A DNA stretch of 64,000 bases from Giesbergeria sp. (GCF_028686475.1 NZ_JAQUCA010000007.1:89390-153389), one strand, 5' to 3'; shown: positions 7,601-15,034, counted from the first letter of the stretch. Made by a program: numbers and translations. The notes: generated from the sequence alone by a model not told the origin.

Positions 7601-7609
7601 AGGTAAATT

Positions 7610-7978
7610 ATGGAAAACTGTCAATCACTTCAGTGCTGCTGTTGCGGGGAATCTGCTGGAAATTGGGAGCAATGGCATAACCGAGACAAGGGCTTTGGCA
7701 TTTGTCGAGAATGTGCTGATTGGATTATGTCAGATCGATGGACTAATCCATTGATTTTTTGCAAAAATAACGGCTTACCTGGTGTCAATTATGAGCCAAA
7801 GTACCACACCCATTATGGGCTACAGTTCGCAATCGTTGCTCTATATCCTGAAACGGAAGAAGGAAAAAAAGCAGCAAACATCTTTATGAATCACTTTCCA
7901 AATGTTGGTGTTTTAACTATTGAAAACGGAAGTGTTGTTTTAGCACGGATGGATGATATGGGTCAAAAATTGATTTAG
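7610..7978 (+). CDS. Small zinc-ribbon-like protein, copy 1 (122 aa)
   Basis: Two cysteine knuckles near the N-terminus (CCCCGESAGNWEQWHN, then CRECADWI) are spaced like a treble-clef or zinc-ribbon site, followed by a conserved-looking body with YGLQFAIVALYP. The protein at 8417 is a clear paralogue: both share the E-Q-W-H-N, C-A-D-W-I, YGLPG and FAIVA segments and the FPN/FSN..G(V/L)L(T/A)(I/V) C-terminus. The function is unknown; a nucleic-acid- or protein-binding adaptor is only a guess. Ribosome site AAAGG, 7 bases upstream. Confidence 0.7.
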   Translation: MENCQSLQCCCCGESAGNWEQWHNRDKGFGICRECADWIMSDRWTNPLIFCKNNGLPGVNYEPKYHTHYGLQFAIVALYPETEEGKKAANIFMNHFPNVGVLTIENGSVVLARMDDMGQKLI

Positions 7979-7990
7979 AAAAAATCTTAA

Positions 7991-8084
7991 AAGCCCGTTC
8001 TGCGGGCTTTTCAATGGAAATAATCTATTGAAAAGCCTGTTGCTAGGTTACTCCTTTTTTAACCAATTTTGGGAATGGAGTTTT
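7991..8084 (+). promoter_or_regulatory. Structured leader F, before the gene at 8085
   Basis: P1: AAGCCCG (7991-7997) with CGGGCTT (8003-8009). P2: CTTTTCAAT (8007-8015) with ATTGAAAAG (8027-8035), sharing 3 nt with P1; compared with leaders D and E both arms carry matched C-to-T and G-to-A changes. P3: ACTCC (8050-8054) with GGAGT (8077-8081), inner CCA/GG. Confidence 0.8.
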
Positions 8085-8396
8085 ATGAGTGAAATTGAGT
8101 ATCTTGTCCGGGTGATTTTATCAAAGGGCTATTGCATTAAAACAAAAAATTCACCGACCACACGCAATTTGAATGATGTCATGAAAATTGCCGTCTCTGC
8201 GGGAAGTGAATCTTGGTGGCTTGCCATCACAGATAGCGAAAGCTCCAAGAATGTCCTTGGTGTTTTCTACATCGACAATGACCTAAATGGATGGGGCCGA
8301 ATAGACTGGGATGAATCGAAAATTATTAGCCTTCATGATTTAATGATTGAGGCTGCAAATTTAGAAGCATCTGAATCTGAGGCATCCGTTGTCTAA
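8085..8396 (+). CDS. Hypothetical protein (103 aa)
   Basis: Not recognised. The ATG at 8085 follows GGAGT of leader F. Residues form an acidic alpha/beta protein (MSEIEYLVRVILSKGYCIKT; WWLAITDSESSKNVLGVFYI) with a Glu/Ser-rich tail. It is followed 20 bases later by the second zinc-ribbon gene, repeating the arrangement at 7229-7978 (unknown alpha/beta gene, then zinc-ribbon gene). Confidence 0.65.
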   Translation: MSEIEYLVRVILSKGYCIKTKNSPTTRNLNDVMKIAVSAGSESWWLAITDSESSKNVLGVFYIDNDLNGWGRIDWDESKIISLHDLMIEAANLEASESEASVV

Positions 8397-8416
8397 TTGA
8401 TTGCAGAAAGAAAATC

Positions 8417-8827
8417 ATGAAAACAATGAAAAAATGCGCGTGCTGTGGTAGTGATGCTGGTAAATGGGAACAATGGCATAACCAAGATACGGGCTGTTGT
8501 CTGTGTCGCAAGTGTGCTGATTGGATTGCAGGACGGACAATGTTCGGCAAGCCCGATCCATTGAGCAATCCATTAGAGTTCTCTGCAACCTATGGACTGC
8601 CCGGTACTCACTTAGAACCGCACTACTATCGCCATTTTGGGCGCAACTTTGCCATCGTTGCCGAGTTCCCCGACACGGCCCAAGGCACTATCGATGCGAA
8701 CAAGTTTATGGAGCGCTTCTCTAATAACGGCTTACTAGCTGTATCAGATGGGCGCATCATCATCGCAAACATGGACGACTTAGGCGATTGGCCTGAGACT
8801 GCGGCAGTGGCCTCTGCTCCTGCATAG
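8417..8827 (+). CDS. Small zinc-ribbon-like protein, copy 2 (136 aa)
   Basis: Paralogue of the protein at 7610, with the same CxxC...CxxC layout (CACCGSDAGKWEQWHN; CRKCADWIAG), a short insertion after the second knuckle and an extended Ala-rich C-terminus. Together with the gene before it, it looks like a tandem duplication of a two-gene unit that carried its leader along. The palindrome terminator at 8847 ends the unit. Confidence 0.7.
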   Translation: MKTMKKCACCGSDAGKWEQWHNQDTGCCLCRKCADWIAGRTMFGKPDPLSNPLEFSATYGLPGTHLEPHYYRHFGRNFAIVAEFPDTAQGTIDANKFMERFSNNGLLAVSDGRIIIANMDDLGDWPETAAVASAPA

Positions 8828-8846
8828 GCAAATTGTTCCAGCAACG

Positions 8847-8866
8847 ACCGGCCAAATTTGGCCGGT
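8847..8866. terminator. 20-bp palindrome, copy 2 (with T-run)
   Basis: Perfect copy 20 bp after the stop of the zinc-ribbon gene, directly followed by seven Ts: an intrinsic terminator for the plus strand. The next 150 bases, up to the toxin-antitoxin operator, show nothing I can name. Confidence 0.9.
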
Positions 8867-9018
8867 TTTTTTCCAGAGTCAGCCGTCTACCTGTTCATCA
8901 AGTGCAGGCTTGTAGGCTTCTCAATAGCCATCATTGCCAGTACGGACGCTCTTAGGTGAGCGGTGGGCGCACGGCATCGGAGTACAAGACTGGGTGCCCA
9001 AGGAAGAAGTAGGCTGTT

Positions 9019-9036
9019 TGTATAAAATTTGATACA
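9019..9036. promoter_or_regulatory. Probable toxin-antitoxin operator
   Basis: TGTATAAAATTTGATACA is a near-perfect palindrome (one mismatched pair) about 18 bp before the toxin start. Type II antitoxins of this HTH class usually repress their own promoter through such a site. Confidence 0.55.
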
Positions 9037-9053
9037 CTCATGTGGAGGCAAAA

Positions 9054-9401
9054 GTGAACAAAGAAAAGCCTATTGACTGGCGCGGTTCTTCGTTCCGCGA
9101 CATCAAGGACGATAGCATCTTCACTCCTAATGCGCGGAAGGAGGCTGGATTTCAGCTCAGTCGAATACAGGCTGGATTAGAGCCTGATGACTGGAAGCCA
9201 TTTGATGTGGTGGGTACAGGAACAAAAGAAATTCGGATCAACATTGGCGATGGTTGGTTTCGTGTAATGTATCTGGCGAAGTTTCCAGAAGCGGTCTATG
9301 TACTGCATTGCTTTAAAAAGAAAACAACAGCGACCAGTAAGCATGACAAAGATATTGCAGCCGCTCGTTATAAAGCGGTCATTCAAGAAAGGAGTAAATA
9401 A
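9054..9401 (+). CDS. RelE/HigB-like toxin (phage-derived Gp49-like family)
   Basis: 115 aa from a GTG at 9054, chosen because GGAGG lies 5 bases upstream. The segments DWRGSSFRDIKD, GFQLSRIQAGLEPDDWKPF, EIRINIGDGWFRVMYLAKFP and EAVYVLHCFKKKT follow the HigB/RelE-like family that cleaves mRNA on the ribosome. The HTH antitoxin follows with a TAATG overlap, the usual toxin-first order of higBA. A palindromic operator precedes it. A shorter relative lies at 35766. Confidence 0.85.
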   Translation: MNKEKPIDWRGSSFRDIKDDSIFTPNARKEAGFQLSRIQAGLEPDDWKPFDVVGTGTKEIRINIGDGWFRVMYLAKFPEAVYVLHCFKKKTTATSKHDKDIAAARYKAVIQERSK

Positions 9402-9736
9402 TGAGCATTGATACTAAATCAGCACACATCACACCTGCTGGTGGAAATATCTTCGCAGATTTAGGTTTTGAGCAGAATGAGGCAGCCGCCTTAAAAGCAG
9501 AATCGCAGCGAATCATATCTGAAAAATTAGCCATTAAGGATTCATTGATGGCCGAATTGGTAGAATGGATCGAATCGAAAAATCTAAAGCAGTCAGATGC
9601 AGCGGAAATTTTAGGTGTAACGCGCCCAAGAATTTCTGATGTAATTAACAAAAAATCTGTGAAATTCAGCGTTGATGCTTTGATTGATATGATTGCTCGG
9701 ACAGGAAAGCATGTCGAATTATCTATAATCGATTAG
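9401..9736 (+). CDS. XRE-family antitoxin (HigA-like)
   Basis: 111 aa. Residues 60-95 form a Cro/C1-type helix-turn-helix (LKQSDAAEILGVTRPRISDV) with the recognition helix ending in N-K-K. The N-terminal part (SSGNIFADLGFEQ-type) resembles the antitoxin of the other pair at 35973. It should neutralise the toxin at 9054 and bind the upstream operator. The start overlaps the toxin stop, with GGAG 7 bases upstream. Confidence 0.85.
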   Translation: MSIDTKSAHITPAGGNIFADLGFEQNEAAALKAESQRIISEKLAIKDSLMAELVEWIESKNLKQSDAAEILGVTRPRISDVINKKSVKFSVDALIDMIARTGKHVELSIID

Positions 9737-9801
9737 GCTAGTTCTCTGGATTCTAGTAGAAAGAATGTTATCCACAGGCGGCTTTGCTTGTCCGTGGGTG
9801 A

Positions 9802-9821
9802 ACCGGCCAAATTTGGCCGGT
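9802..9821. terminator. 20-bp palindrome, copy 3 (with T-run)
   Basis: Perfect copy 66 bp after the antitoxin stop, followed by eight Ts, so it ends the toxin-antitoxin transcript. Copies 2 and 3 bracket the toxin-antitoxin module. Confidence 0.9.
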
Positions 9822-9954
9822 TTTTTTTCGTATGAACCTAGCTCTACCCAGTTGGTTCGGTGTACCGTTGCAGGCCGCCACACGATAGCTCTTAAAAAAC
9901 AGCAATTATTCCACCACAATTTCGGCGCTTTTTATGCTGCAATAGCGTTACTCA

Positions 9955-10034
9955 TCACCGCAACTGCGGAATTTAACCACCCTAGGGGCCATTGTCCCTT
10001 TCGGGCTGGCTCCTTTTTTCTCAAGGAGCTAGTC
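9955..10034 (+). promoter_or_regulatory. Structured leader G, before the MazF-like gene
   Basis: CACCGCAACTGCGGAA (about 9956-9971) resembles the inner P3 hairpin of other leaders. It is followed by an AGGG/CCCT stem and then GCTCC (10009-10013) paired with GGAGC (10025-10029), the ribosome site. A less regular member of the family. Confidence 0.5.
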
Positions 10035-10382
10035 ATGGCTGCAATCGGTAATATCGTCTTTGTTCCCTTCCTCGCTGAAGGCTCTCAAGCAAAAGTACGA
10101 CCCGCCCTGATCCTTGAGGATTTGGGGGGTGATCGCTACGTTCTCTCCTATGGTTCCTCGCAAAAAGTTGATGTCTCTGCACCCCCAAAAGGTGAAGTGG
10201 TCATCTCCGATCTGGAGGATATGATGGACTGCGGATTGATTCGTGCAACGCGATTCGATCTGGGCGTGCGGACAGTGATGTACCTGGGACGCAATCAACG
10301 CATCGCAGGTGATTTGCCTAAGCACAAATACAGTCAGCTCTATCGGGCTGCACTGCACAATGGTCTGCTCAAGGCCAGTTGA
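10035..10382 (+). CDS. MazF/PemK-like protein
   Basis: 115 aa. The start IGNIVFVPF...KVRPALIL is the PemK/MazF beta-barrel signature (G-D/N-I-V-x-V...K-x-R-P-x-(L/V)-(I/V)-L), and FDLGVRTVMYLG fits the later conserved part. Classical MazF proteins are mRNA endonucleases. Many stand-alone plasmid and phage relatives of this type are uncharacterised, and no antitoxin of the MazE type precedes it. The small basic gene at 10401 lies just downstream and might be a partner. The start at 10035 follows GGAG. Confidence 0.7.
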   Translation: MAAIGNIVFVPFLAEGSQAKVRPALILEDLGGDRYVLSYGSSQKVDVSAPPKGEVVISDLEDMMDCGLIRATRFDLGVRTVMYLGRNQRIAGDLPKHKYSQLYRAALHNGLLKAS

Positions 10383-10400
10383 TAAGAAAGGAGGGGCAAT

Positions 10401-10571
10401 ATGACCCCAAAACAAAAGAAGAAAAAAGATTTCGCAAAAGTGATGCGGTTTCGCAAGAAGCTGCATAAAGGTACATCACCCGGTCTTTTGGAATTTTTCC
10501 AGAAGCATGGGTTTGCCGATGAAAAAGGTGAACCAACTGAATTGGGGCGCAATGCTCTGACTGAGTTGTAG
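10401..10571 (+). CDS. Small basic protein (56 aa)
   Basis: Begins MTPKQKKKKDFAKVMRFRKK, preceded by a strong ribosome site AAGGAGGGG 6-8 bases upstream, 18 bp after the MazF-like stop. The N-terminus is extremely lysine/arginine-rich, and the C-terminal half is helical and acidic (FADEKGEPTELGRNALTEL). It could be a nucleic-acid-binding partner of the MazF-like protein or an unrelated small gene. The function is unknown, but the ribosome site and spacing support translation. Confidence 0.65.
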   Translation: MTPKQKKKKDFAKVMRFRKKLHKGTSPGLLEFFQKHGFADEKGEPTELGRNALTEL

Positions 10572-10578
10572 GCCACCT

Positions 10579-10671
10579 CTCAATCCCTTCGGGGATTGAG
10601 TCAAGCATCTTACTGTGGATGTTTGACTCAGTTTCTGATTGGTTTTTTAACCTTTTTAGGGAATTGTAAAA
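10579..10671 (+). promoter_or_regulatory. Structured leader H, before the gene at 10672
   Basis: P1: CTCAATCCC (10579-10587), TTCG-type loop, GGGATTGAG (10592-10600). P2: GAGTCAA-CATC (10598-10609) with GATG-TTGACTC (10618-10629), sharing 3 nt with P1. P3 is weak: CCT/AGG (10651-10660) within GGTTTTTTAACC. Confidence 0.65.
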
Positions 10672-10962
10672 ATGAATAAAAGCGACCAAATTATCTATGT
10701 TTATTGCATCAATTTTGATGTGCCAGGGACTTTTTATGCTGACGTGCGAGATTCTCGTAATTTGCGCGGTGAAACTGTTTTCGATATAGTTCCTTGGGAA
10801 GTGTCTGAAGGTGAATTCTATTTCGAGGCTTATGGGATGAGCAATAAAAATGACACCAATGGACTAGAAAAATTTCTTAAAAAAATTGATGTTATTGAGG
10901 AGGATGCTAAAGTTTTGAGTTCTGATGAATTCGATAAATACAAATCACCGATTGCTCCTTAA
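10672..10962 (+). CDS. Hypothetical protein, tandem paralogue 1 (96 aa)
   Basis: Not recognised as a named family. It is clearly paralogous to the next gene (11044): both share FYADVRDS, ETVF(D/E)I, a YGMSNKND/YSMKNKQD segment, GLEKFLK and a closing SSDEFD/NFSEFE stretch. Acidic, soluble, alpha/beta. Each copy has its own leader (H and I), suggesting duplication of a leader-plus-gene unit. Confidence 0.65.
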   Translation: MNKSDQIIYVYCINFDVPGTFYADVRDSRNLRGETVFDIVPWEVSEGEFYFEAYGMSNKNDTNGLEKFLKKIDVIEEDAKVLSSDEFDKYKSPIAP

Positions 10963-10973
10963 TTTGAAATTAA

Positions 10974-11043
10974 CCCAAGCAGCTTTTGGATGCTTGGGCT
11001 AGTTTCTAAATGGTTTCATACACCTTTTTTGGGAACCATTCAA
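10974..11043 (+). promoter_or_regulatory. Structured leader I, before the gene at 11044
   Basis: P2: CCCAAGCA (10974-10981) with TGCTTGGG (10990-10997). P3: a perfect 7-bp stem, AATGGTT (11009-11015) with AACCATT (11034-11040), directly before the ATG at 11044; inner CC/GG. P1 is missing or merged into P2. Confidence 0.7.
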
Positions 11044-11340
11044 ATGAGCATTGACCTTTTATACGGATACTACACTAACTTGGATGAGCGTGGCATGTTC
11101 TATGCCGACGTTCGTGATAGCAGTGGCACCACGGTTTTCGAGATTCGAGTAGGCGATAACCTGCTGGATGAAAATTCTGATTTCGAGGACTATAGCATGA
11201 AAAATAAACAAGATGTTTCTGGCTTAGAGAAATTCCTGAAAGATTGCCAGATTATCAAATCCACAGGCATGTTGCTCAATTTCTCCGAATTTGAGCGAAG
11301 GCTGGATGCGCCATCAAGCGCATGGAGCGATGAAGACTAA
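11044..11340 (+). CDS. Hypothetical protein, tandem paralogue 2 (98 aa)
   Basis: Paralogue of 10672 (see there), with a longer acidic C-terminus (RRLDAPSSAWSDED). Start at 11044, after the AACCATT arm of leader I; the longer frame begins inside the leader. The GGGA before the start is only a moderate ribosome site and is partly buried in P3. Confidence 0.65.
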   Translation: MSIDLLYGYYTNLDERGMFYADVRDSSGTTVFEIRVGDNLLDENSDFEDYSMKNKQDVSGLEKFLKDCQIIKSTGMLLNFSEFERRLDAPSSAWSDED

Positions 11341-11349
11341 ATAATCAAC

Positions 11350-11434
11350 TCAATCCCTTCGGGGATTGACCAAAGTAAAAAAATACTTTGGTCAATTTCT
11401 GATTGGTTTTTTAACCTTTCTTAGGAAATTTCTC
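11350..11434 (+). promoter_or_regulatory. Structured leader J, before the gene at 11435
   Basis: P1: TCAATCCC (11350-11357), TTCG loop, GGGATTGA (11362-11369). P2: a perfect 12-bp stem, TTGACCAAAGTA (11366-11377) with TACTTTGGTCAA (11384-11395), sharing 4 nt with P1. P3 is weak: CCT/AGG around 11415-11425. Confidence 0.7.
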
Positions 11435-11917
11435 ATGGAAAACGATTTTGAAGTTTTTTACGCGCCTGCAACTGAAACCGAAAAACCACGCCTTATTGAC
11501 TCAGTGCGCCGTACTGAATCTGGAAAGATTTTGGGTTTTTATAGCAACCAAGACCAACAATCTTTAGAAGCAGAATATAAACGGAAACTTCGTATTGAAA
11601 AATGGAGCATCGTTTCTAATTTGATCGAAGAAAGTCACTGCACTGAACCATCGCGTATCACGCTGGAACAGTGGGATGATGCTTTAGATGTTTTGCCACC
11701 CCAAGACTGGAACACAGCTAATGGAGTGGAGAGCTTTAAGTTCATGGAGCATTATTGGGGGGATGTTACCAGTATTTATGCTCGAACAGCTGGCAACCAA
11801 TGCTTTGTATTTAGAGGGCGTGCCAGCATGACAGCCAAAGACGTTGCCGATAAAATCAAGAAATTTATTGCAGATCGTGAAAATACGGTATGTATTAGTT
11901 CTATTTACTATTCTTGA
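11435..11917 (+). CDS. Hypothetical protein (160 aa)
   Basis: Not recognised. The start at 11435 is placed after leader J with AGGAAA upstream. No signal peptide or membrane helix. The N-terminal half is basic and polar (ETEKPRLIDSVRRTESGK), the centre has an acidic segment rich in W (TLEQWDDALDVLPPQDWNT), and the end looks alpha/beta. Confidence 0.65.
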   Translation: MENDFEVFYAPATETEKPRLIDSVRRTESGKILGFYSNQDQQSLEAEYKRKLRIEKWSIVSNLIEESHCTEPSRITLEQWDDALDVLPPQDWNTANGVESFKFMEHYWGDVTSIYARTAGNQCFVFRGRASMTAKDVADKIKKFIADRENTVCISSIYYS

Positions 11918-11928
11918 AAAAAAAGACG

Positions 11929-12024
11929 ACCTGAAAAGGTTGTCCGAATCGCTTGTTTTTTAGCTATTCGGACAGCTTTTTGCTTGCTATCTTTTAAACA
12001 CTGCATTTGCAGGAAAGGATAGAT
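11929..12024 (+). promoter_or_regulatory. Structured leader K, before the gene at 12025
   Basis: P1: ACCT (11929-11932), GAAA, AGGT (11937-11940). P2: TGTCCGAAT (11941-11949) with ATTCGGACA (11966-11974). P3: CTATC (11987-11991) with GATAG (12018-12022), over the GGA ribosome site; inner CTGC (12001-12004) with GCAG (12009-12012). Confidence 0.75.
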
Positions 12025-12396
12025 ATGGCTTACATTGTTACCGCAAAAATTCTGGTAGATGAAATCAATGATTTGTATGCTGATGGCGTTGTTCATAAAA
12101 TTCTTGAGCAATTCGTTGGTGGCGATATTATTGATTTTTCGACAGAACGTGTTGCTCCGTGCAATACAGTAATTGGTGATTCCATCAGTAATGAAACTTA
12201 TGCTGCTGGAGATTTTACCCAAAATTGGGTCATTTATTCAGAAAAAGAAGCTGCGAAAGACGGAGAAGGCTATTGGTCAGATGAATGTGGATGGACGTGT
12301 TTGGATTTGGCAACTGTCTATGATTCGGAAAATGTAAAATTACCGAGTGATAGTGATGATGCTGTTTTGATTATGCGTAACTCTGTTCAATTTTGA
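12025..12396 (+). CDS. Hypothetical acidic protein (123 aa)
   Basis: Not recognised. Strongly acidic and soluble. The N-terminal MAYIVTAKILVDEINDLYAD looks like a folded alpha/beta unit, and the C-terminal third is rich in Asp. The start follows GGATAG of leader K. The methylase gene begins 9 bases after its stop, with GAGGGA as its ribosome site, so the two are probably co-transcribed. An acidic DNA-mimic role is possible but unsupported. Confidence 0.65.
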   Translation: MAYIVTAKILVDEINDLYADGVVHKILEQFVGGDIIDFSTERVAPCNTVIGDSISNETYAAGDFTQNWVIYSEKEAAKDGEGYWSDECGWTCLDLATVYDSENVKLPSDSDDAVLIMRNSVQF

Positions 12397-12405
12397 GGGA
12401 AAAAA

Positions 12406-13299
12406 ATGAGCGTTCTTTCCTTTCCTGATCGTGGCCCTTGGGGTAAATCGTCTTGGCGGGGCAACTGCTCTGGGCATGTTTATAAGTCGCTTTTTGAGCA
12501 GCTACAGCCCAGTGTCTTTATCGATCCAATGGTAGGTTCAGGCACTTCGGTTGAGGTGGCGCGTGAAATGGGAATACAGGCTTTTGGCCTTGACCTGCAC
12601 AGCGGCTTTAATGTCCTGCGCGAAAGTATCTTGTCGGTTGTAGGCCAGCCCGCTGATTTGGTGGTTTCACACCCTCCTTACGGCGGAATGATCCTGTATT
12701 CGGGCAATGTGTGGGGTTCGTCCCATCCAGATGATCTCTCACGTTGCATTGATGACCAAGACTTCCACGAGAAATTGCACATCACGCTGCTTAATCAGCG
12801 CGAAGCAACTAAAGGTGGCGGGTACTATGGCACCATCATTGGTGATTGGCGGCGTAATGGGCGCTACACCTCTTACCAAGCTGAGTGCATTGCACGGATG
12901 CCTGCCGATGAGCTGGCTGCGGTTTTAATCAAGCAGCAGCACAACACGGTATCTGACTCGCGGGCGTATGCGCGCATGAAGATGCCTCGAATTCTGCACG
13001 AATACATCCTGCTCTGGCAGAAGCCGAAGGTGATTGCATCGTTCCTATCGAACCTGTCCATCATGGCCCACCAGCAAAGCGCACGCCTTGCATCGACGTG
13101 GAAATCACTGGTGCGAACCGTGTTAATGGCCCTTGGGGGCACAGCCGATCTGGCAGCCATCTATGAGAAGGTTTCCGAGAACGCTCCAGAGCGTTTGGCG
13201 AACAACCCGAATTGGAAAGCCAAGGTCAGGCAAGTTCTCAACCAGCACAGCGACCACTTTGCATCCTGCGAGCGTGGTGTCTGGGCACTGGCCGCTTGA
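12406..13299 (+). CDS. DNA (N4/N6-type) methyltransferase-like protein
   Basis: 297 aa. Residues 38-55 (FIDPMVGSGTSVEVAREMGI) form the S-adenosylmethionine-binding motif of beta-class DNA methylases, and SHPPYGG at residues 87-93 is the catalytic (D/N/S)PPY motif, here with H before PPY. The last 80 residues (TVLMALGGTADLAAIYEKV, then WKAKVRQVLNQ) look like a winged-helix domain of HARE type, which could read DNA. No partner restriction gene is adjacent. It may protect the element from host restriction or regulate its own DNA. Confidence 0.8.
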   Translation: MSVLSFPDRGPWGKSSWRGNCSGHVYKSLFEQLQPSVFIDPMVGSGTSVEVAREMGIQAFGLDLHSGFNVLRESILSVVGQPADLVVSHPPYGGMILYSGNVWGSSHPDDLSRCIDDQDFHEKLHITLLNQREATKGGGYYGTIIGDWRRNGRYTSYQAECIARMPADELAAVLIKQQHNTVSDSRAYARMKMPRILHEYILLWQKPKVIASFLSNLSIMAHQQSARLASTWKSLVRTVLMALGGTADLAAIYEKVSENAPERLANNPNWKAKVRQVLNQHSDHFASCERGVWALAA

Positions 13300-13305
13300 T
13301 GATTA

Positions 13306-13325
13306 ACCGGCCAAATTTGGCCGGT
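13306..13325. repeat. 20-bp palindrome, copy 4
   Basis: Perfect copy 7 bp after the methylase stop. It is followed by TTCAAAAAG, so there is no proper T-run. Confidence 0.9.
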
Positions 13326-13404
13326 TTCAAAAAGCCGCGCAAGGTACGCCAACTGGTGTGCCTTGCGCTGGCAAAGAAAATGAGAAAGCCCTGATCGAAA
13401 AATG

Positions 13405-13485
13405 CAACTCCTTCGGGAGTTGTCTGTAGGGATACCTCTACAGACAGCCTCTGATAATTGCTGCATTTCCAGAAAGGAGTTCCGT
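13405..13485 (+). promoter_or_regulatory. Structured leader L, before the gene at 13486
   Basis: P1: CAACTCC (13405-13411), TTCG-type loop, GGAGTTG (13416-13422). P2: a perfect 9-bp stem, TGTCTGTAG (13421-13429) with CTACAGACA (13438-13446), sharing 2 nt with P1. P3 is poor (TCTG/CAGA), leaving AAGGAG mostly free. Confidence 0.6.
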
Positions 13486-13869
13486 TTGCCAATATCCACT
13501 CCTTGGGGTATTTCTCAAAAAATAGATCAGCTTGGCCTCGGAATTCTGGAAATACAAACACTCGTTCATGGCGGAATAGGTGTTCCATTTTCGCTGCGGA
13601 AAAAATTTCCACAGGCATTCCAGCGGCTGCTGGAAAGTGACTGGGCATTGCAGGATGGCGAGTATTTCTGGTTTGAGAGAGATCAGAATTTTTGCATTCC
13701 GGTTATCGCTTTCCCATTCATAGCGAAAACCAGAGATCGCCTTGTCTATGCCATTGATACCTTGCGCGACTGGCATCCCGATCTCTACGAAGCCCTCTAC
13801 GGTGTGAAGCTCACCCCCGCCAATTCCTACCTGCTGCACATTGAGGCGGTCGGCTTCGACGATAGCTAA
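13486..13869 (+). CDS. DUF7007-like protein (127 aa), TTG start
   Basis: The frame is open from inside the leader, but AGAAAGGAG at 13471-13479 places the start at TTG 13486, giving MPISTPWGISQKIDQLGLGI. The (N/S)TPWGxSQ opening, followed by HGGIGVPFSLRKKFPQAF, a WFERDQNFCIPVIAFP segment and a C-terminal helix pair with LYEALYGVKL, resembles proteins annotated as DUF7007 on plasmids and phages, to which I assign it with moderate confidence. No function is known to me. Confidence 0.6.
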   Translation: MPISTPWGISQKIDQLGLGILEIQTLVHGGIGVPFSLRKKFPQAFQRLLESDWALQDGEYFWFERDQNFCIPVIAFPFIAKTRDRLVYAIDTLRDWHPDLYEALYGVKLTPANSYLLHIEAVGFDDS

Positions 13870-13891
13870 TGCTAAATCGATAGCATTAGCT
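13864..13891. repeat. 11-bp perfect inverted repeat over a stop codon
   Basis: AGCTAATGCTA (13864-13874) and TAGCATTAGCT (13881-13891) with a 6-nt loop. The left arm contains the TAA stop of the preceding gene. No T-run follows, so it may slow 3' decay rather than terminate. Confidence 0.7.
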
Positions 13892-13942
13892 GTTGGTTTG
13901 AGGGGGGCGTTGGATATGCTGAAAGGCAGATAAAAAAGGAGA

Positions 13943-13962
13943 ACCGGCCAAATTTGGCCGGT
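13943..13962. repeat. 20-bp palindrome, copy 5
   Basis: Perfect copy between the DUF7007-like gene and leader M, with no T-run after it. Confidence 0.9.
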
Positions 13963-13977
13963 ATTTGGGATACACCA

Positions 13978-14072
13978 GCAGCCCTTTCGGGGGTTGTCTT
14001 CAGGGTCATCTCTGAAGACAGCCTCTGCGCTGGCTCCTTTTTAACACCGCAATATGCGGCAAGGAGATTGAA
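13978..14072 (+). promoter_or_regulatory. Structured leader M, before the ParB-like gene
   Basis: P1: CAGCCC/GGGGTTG-type hairpin (13978-13996). P2: TGTCTTCAG (13995-14003) with CTGAAGACA (14012-14020). P3: CTCC (14034-14037) with GGAG (14063-14066), the ribosome site; inner CCGC (14047-14050) with GCGG (14056-14059). One of the clearest copies. Confidence 0.85.
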
Positions 14073-15029
14073 ATGGAAAATCAAGAAATGCAAATCCAAG
14101 ATTTCGACACGATGCTCTTTCCTGGTAGTACCACTGCTGGCCTGAAGGATGCAAAGCGTACTGATCTTTGGAAAGTTCAGCGCGAGAAAATCAAAGTGCT
14201 TGAGGGATTTAATGTCCGTATCAAGAACGACGACTACTTGGCGCAAGTTCGTATTATTGCCGATTCGATGAAAGCCAACGGCTTCTTTCCCGATAAGCCC
14301 ATTGCTGGGTTTGTCGCAGAAGTTGAAGGCGAAAATGTCGTTTACGTTATTGATGGGCACACGCGATTAGATGCCTACGATTTAGCTGTGAGCGAAGGCA
14401 CTGAGTTGCAGGGCATCCCGATGGTGATTAAACCAAAGGGTACGTCAATGGAGGATTTAACGGTTGCACTCGTTGTTTCTAACAATGGGCGGCAACTTAC
14501 ACCCTACGAAACTGCATTGGTTTGCAAGCGCTTGGTTCACTACGGCATGGATGAATCTGAAGTCGCTCGGCGCATTGGCATGTCCAAGCAACATGTGGCA
14601 AATTTGCTTATGCTAGTTGCTGCGCCTCGTGAAATCGGTAACTTTGTCCAAGAAGGTAAGGTGAGTGCATCCCTTGCTGTTGCCACTCTCAAAACCCACG
14701 GCAGTAAAGCTGTTGAAGTTCTAAAAGAGGGGCTGGCGAATGCTGAATCCGTGGGCAAGGCCAAGGTGACAGAAAAGCACCTAAAAGAGAAAAAAGAAAA
14801 GAAAGAGAAGAAAATTCAAGGAGAATTGCCGACGCAAGCAGACGACTTTGAGCGAAAGAATGATCTGCTGCTGTCCCGTGGCATTGATTGGATCAAGCGC
14901 AGTAACCCGGATGGAATAGGTGCAGAAATGCTCCTAGCTTTCCTGACGGGGACTGATGTCGAGGAAATCCAATTACTACTCAAGCAAGCTGATCTTGAGG
15001 ATGCCGCTGTGGCACCTGAGTCCCAGTAA
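14073..15029 (+). CDS. ParB/Spo0J-family protein
   Basis: 318 aa. The N-terminal domain contains DSMKANGFFPDKPIAGF and VIDGHTRLDAYDLA (residues about 90-105), the ParB/Srx-fold signature. A helix-turn-helix follows (ESEVARRIGMSKQHVANLLM, about residues 160-180). The C-terminal part has a lysine/glutamate stretch (HLKEKKEKKEKK) and an acidic tail. No ParA gene is in view, so it could be a partition protein whose partner lies elsewhere or a ParB-like regulator or nuclease of the kind found in leading regions of plasmids. Leader M controls it. Confidence 0.85.
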   Translation: MENQEMQIQDFDTMLFPGSTTAGLKDAKRTDLWKVQREKIKVLEGFNVRIKNDDYLAQVRIIADSMKANGFFPDKPIAGFVAEVEGENVVYVIDGHTRLDAYDLAVSEGTELQGIPMVIKPKGTSMEDLTVALVVSNNGRQLTPYETALVCKRLVHYGMDESEVARRIGMSKQHVANLLMLVAAPREIGNFVQEGKVSASLAVATLKTHGSKAVEVLKEGLANAESVGKAKVTEKHLKEKKEKKEKKIQGELPTQADDFERKNDLLLSRGIDWIKRSNPDGIGAEMLLAFLTGTDVEEIQLLLKQADLEDAAVAPESQ

Positions 15030-15034
15030 GAACT

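Noticed and set aside
6490..8085. Leaders as integron attC sites with gene cassettes
   Set aside because: Leader D contains GTTAGGC-like bases and the units behave like cassettes, but the conserved RYYYAAC/GTTRRRY core pair is not present in other copies, all units face one way with strong sequestration of the ribosome site, and no integron integrase is present.
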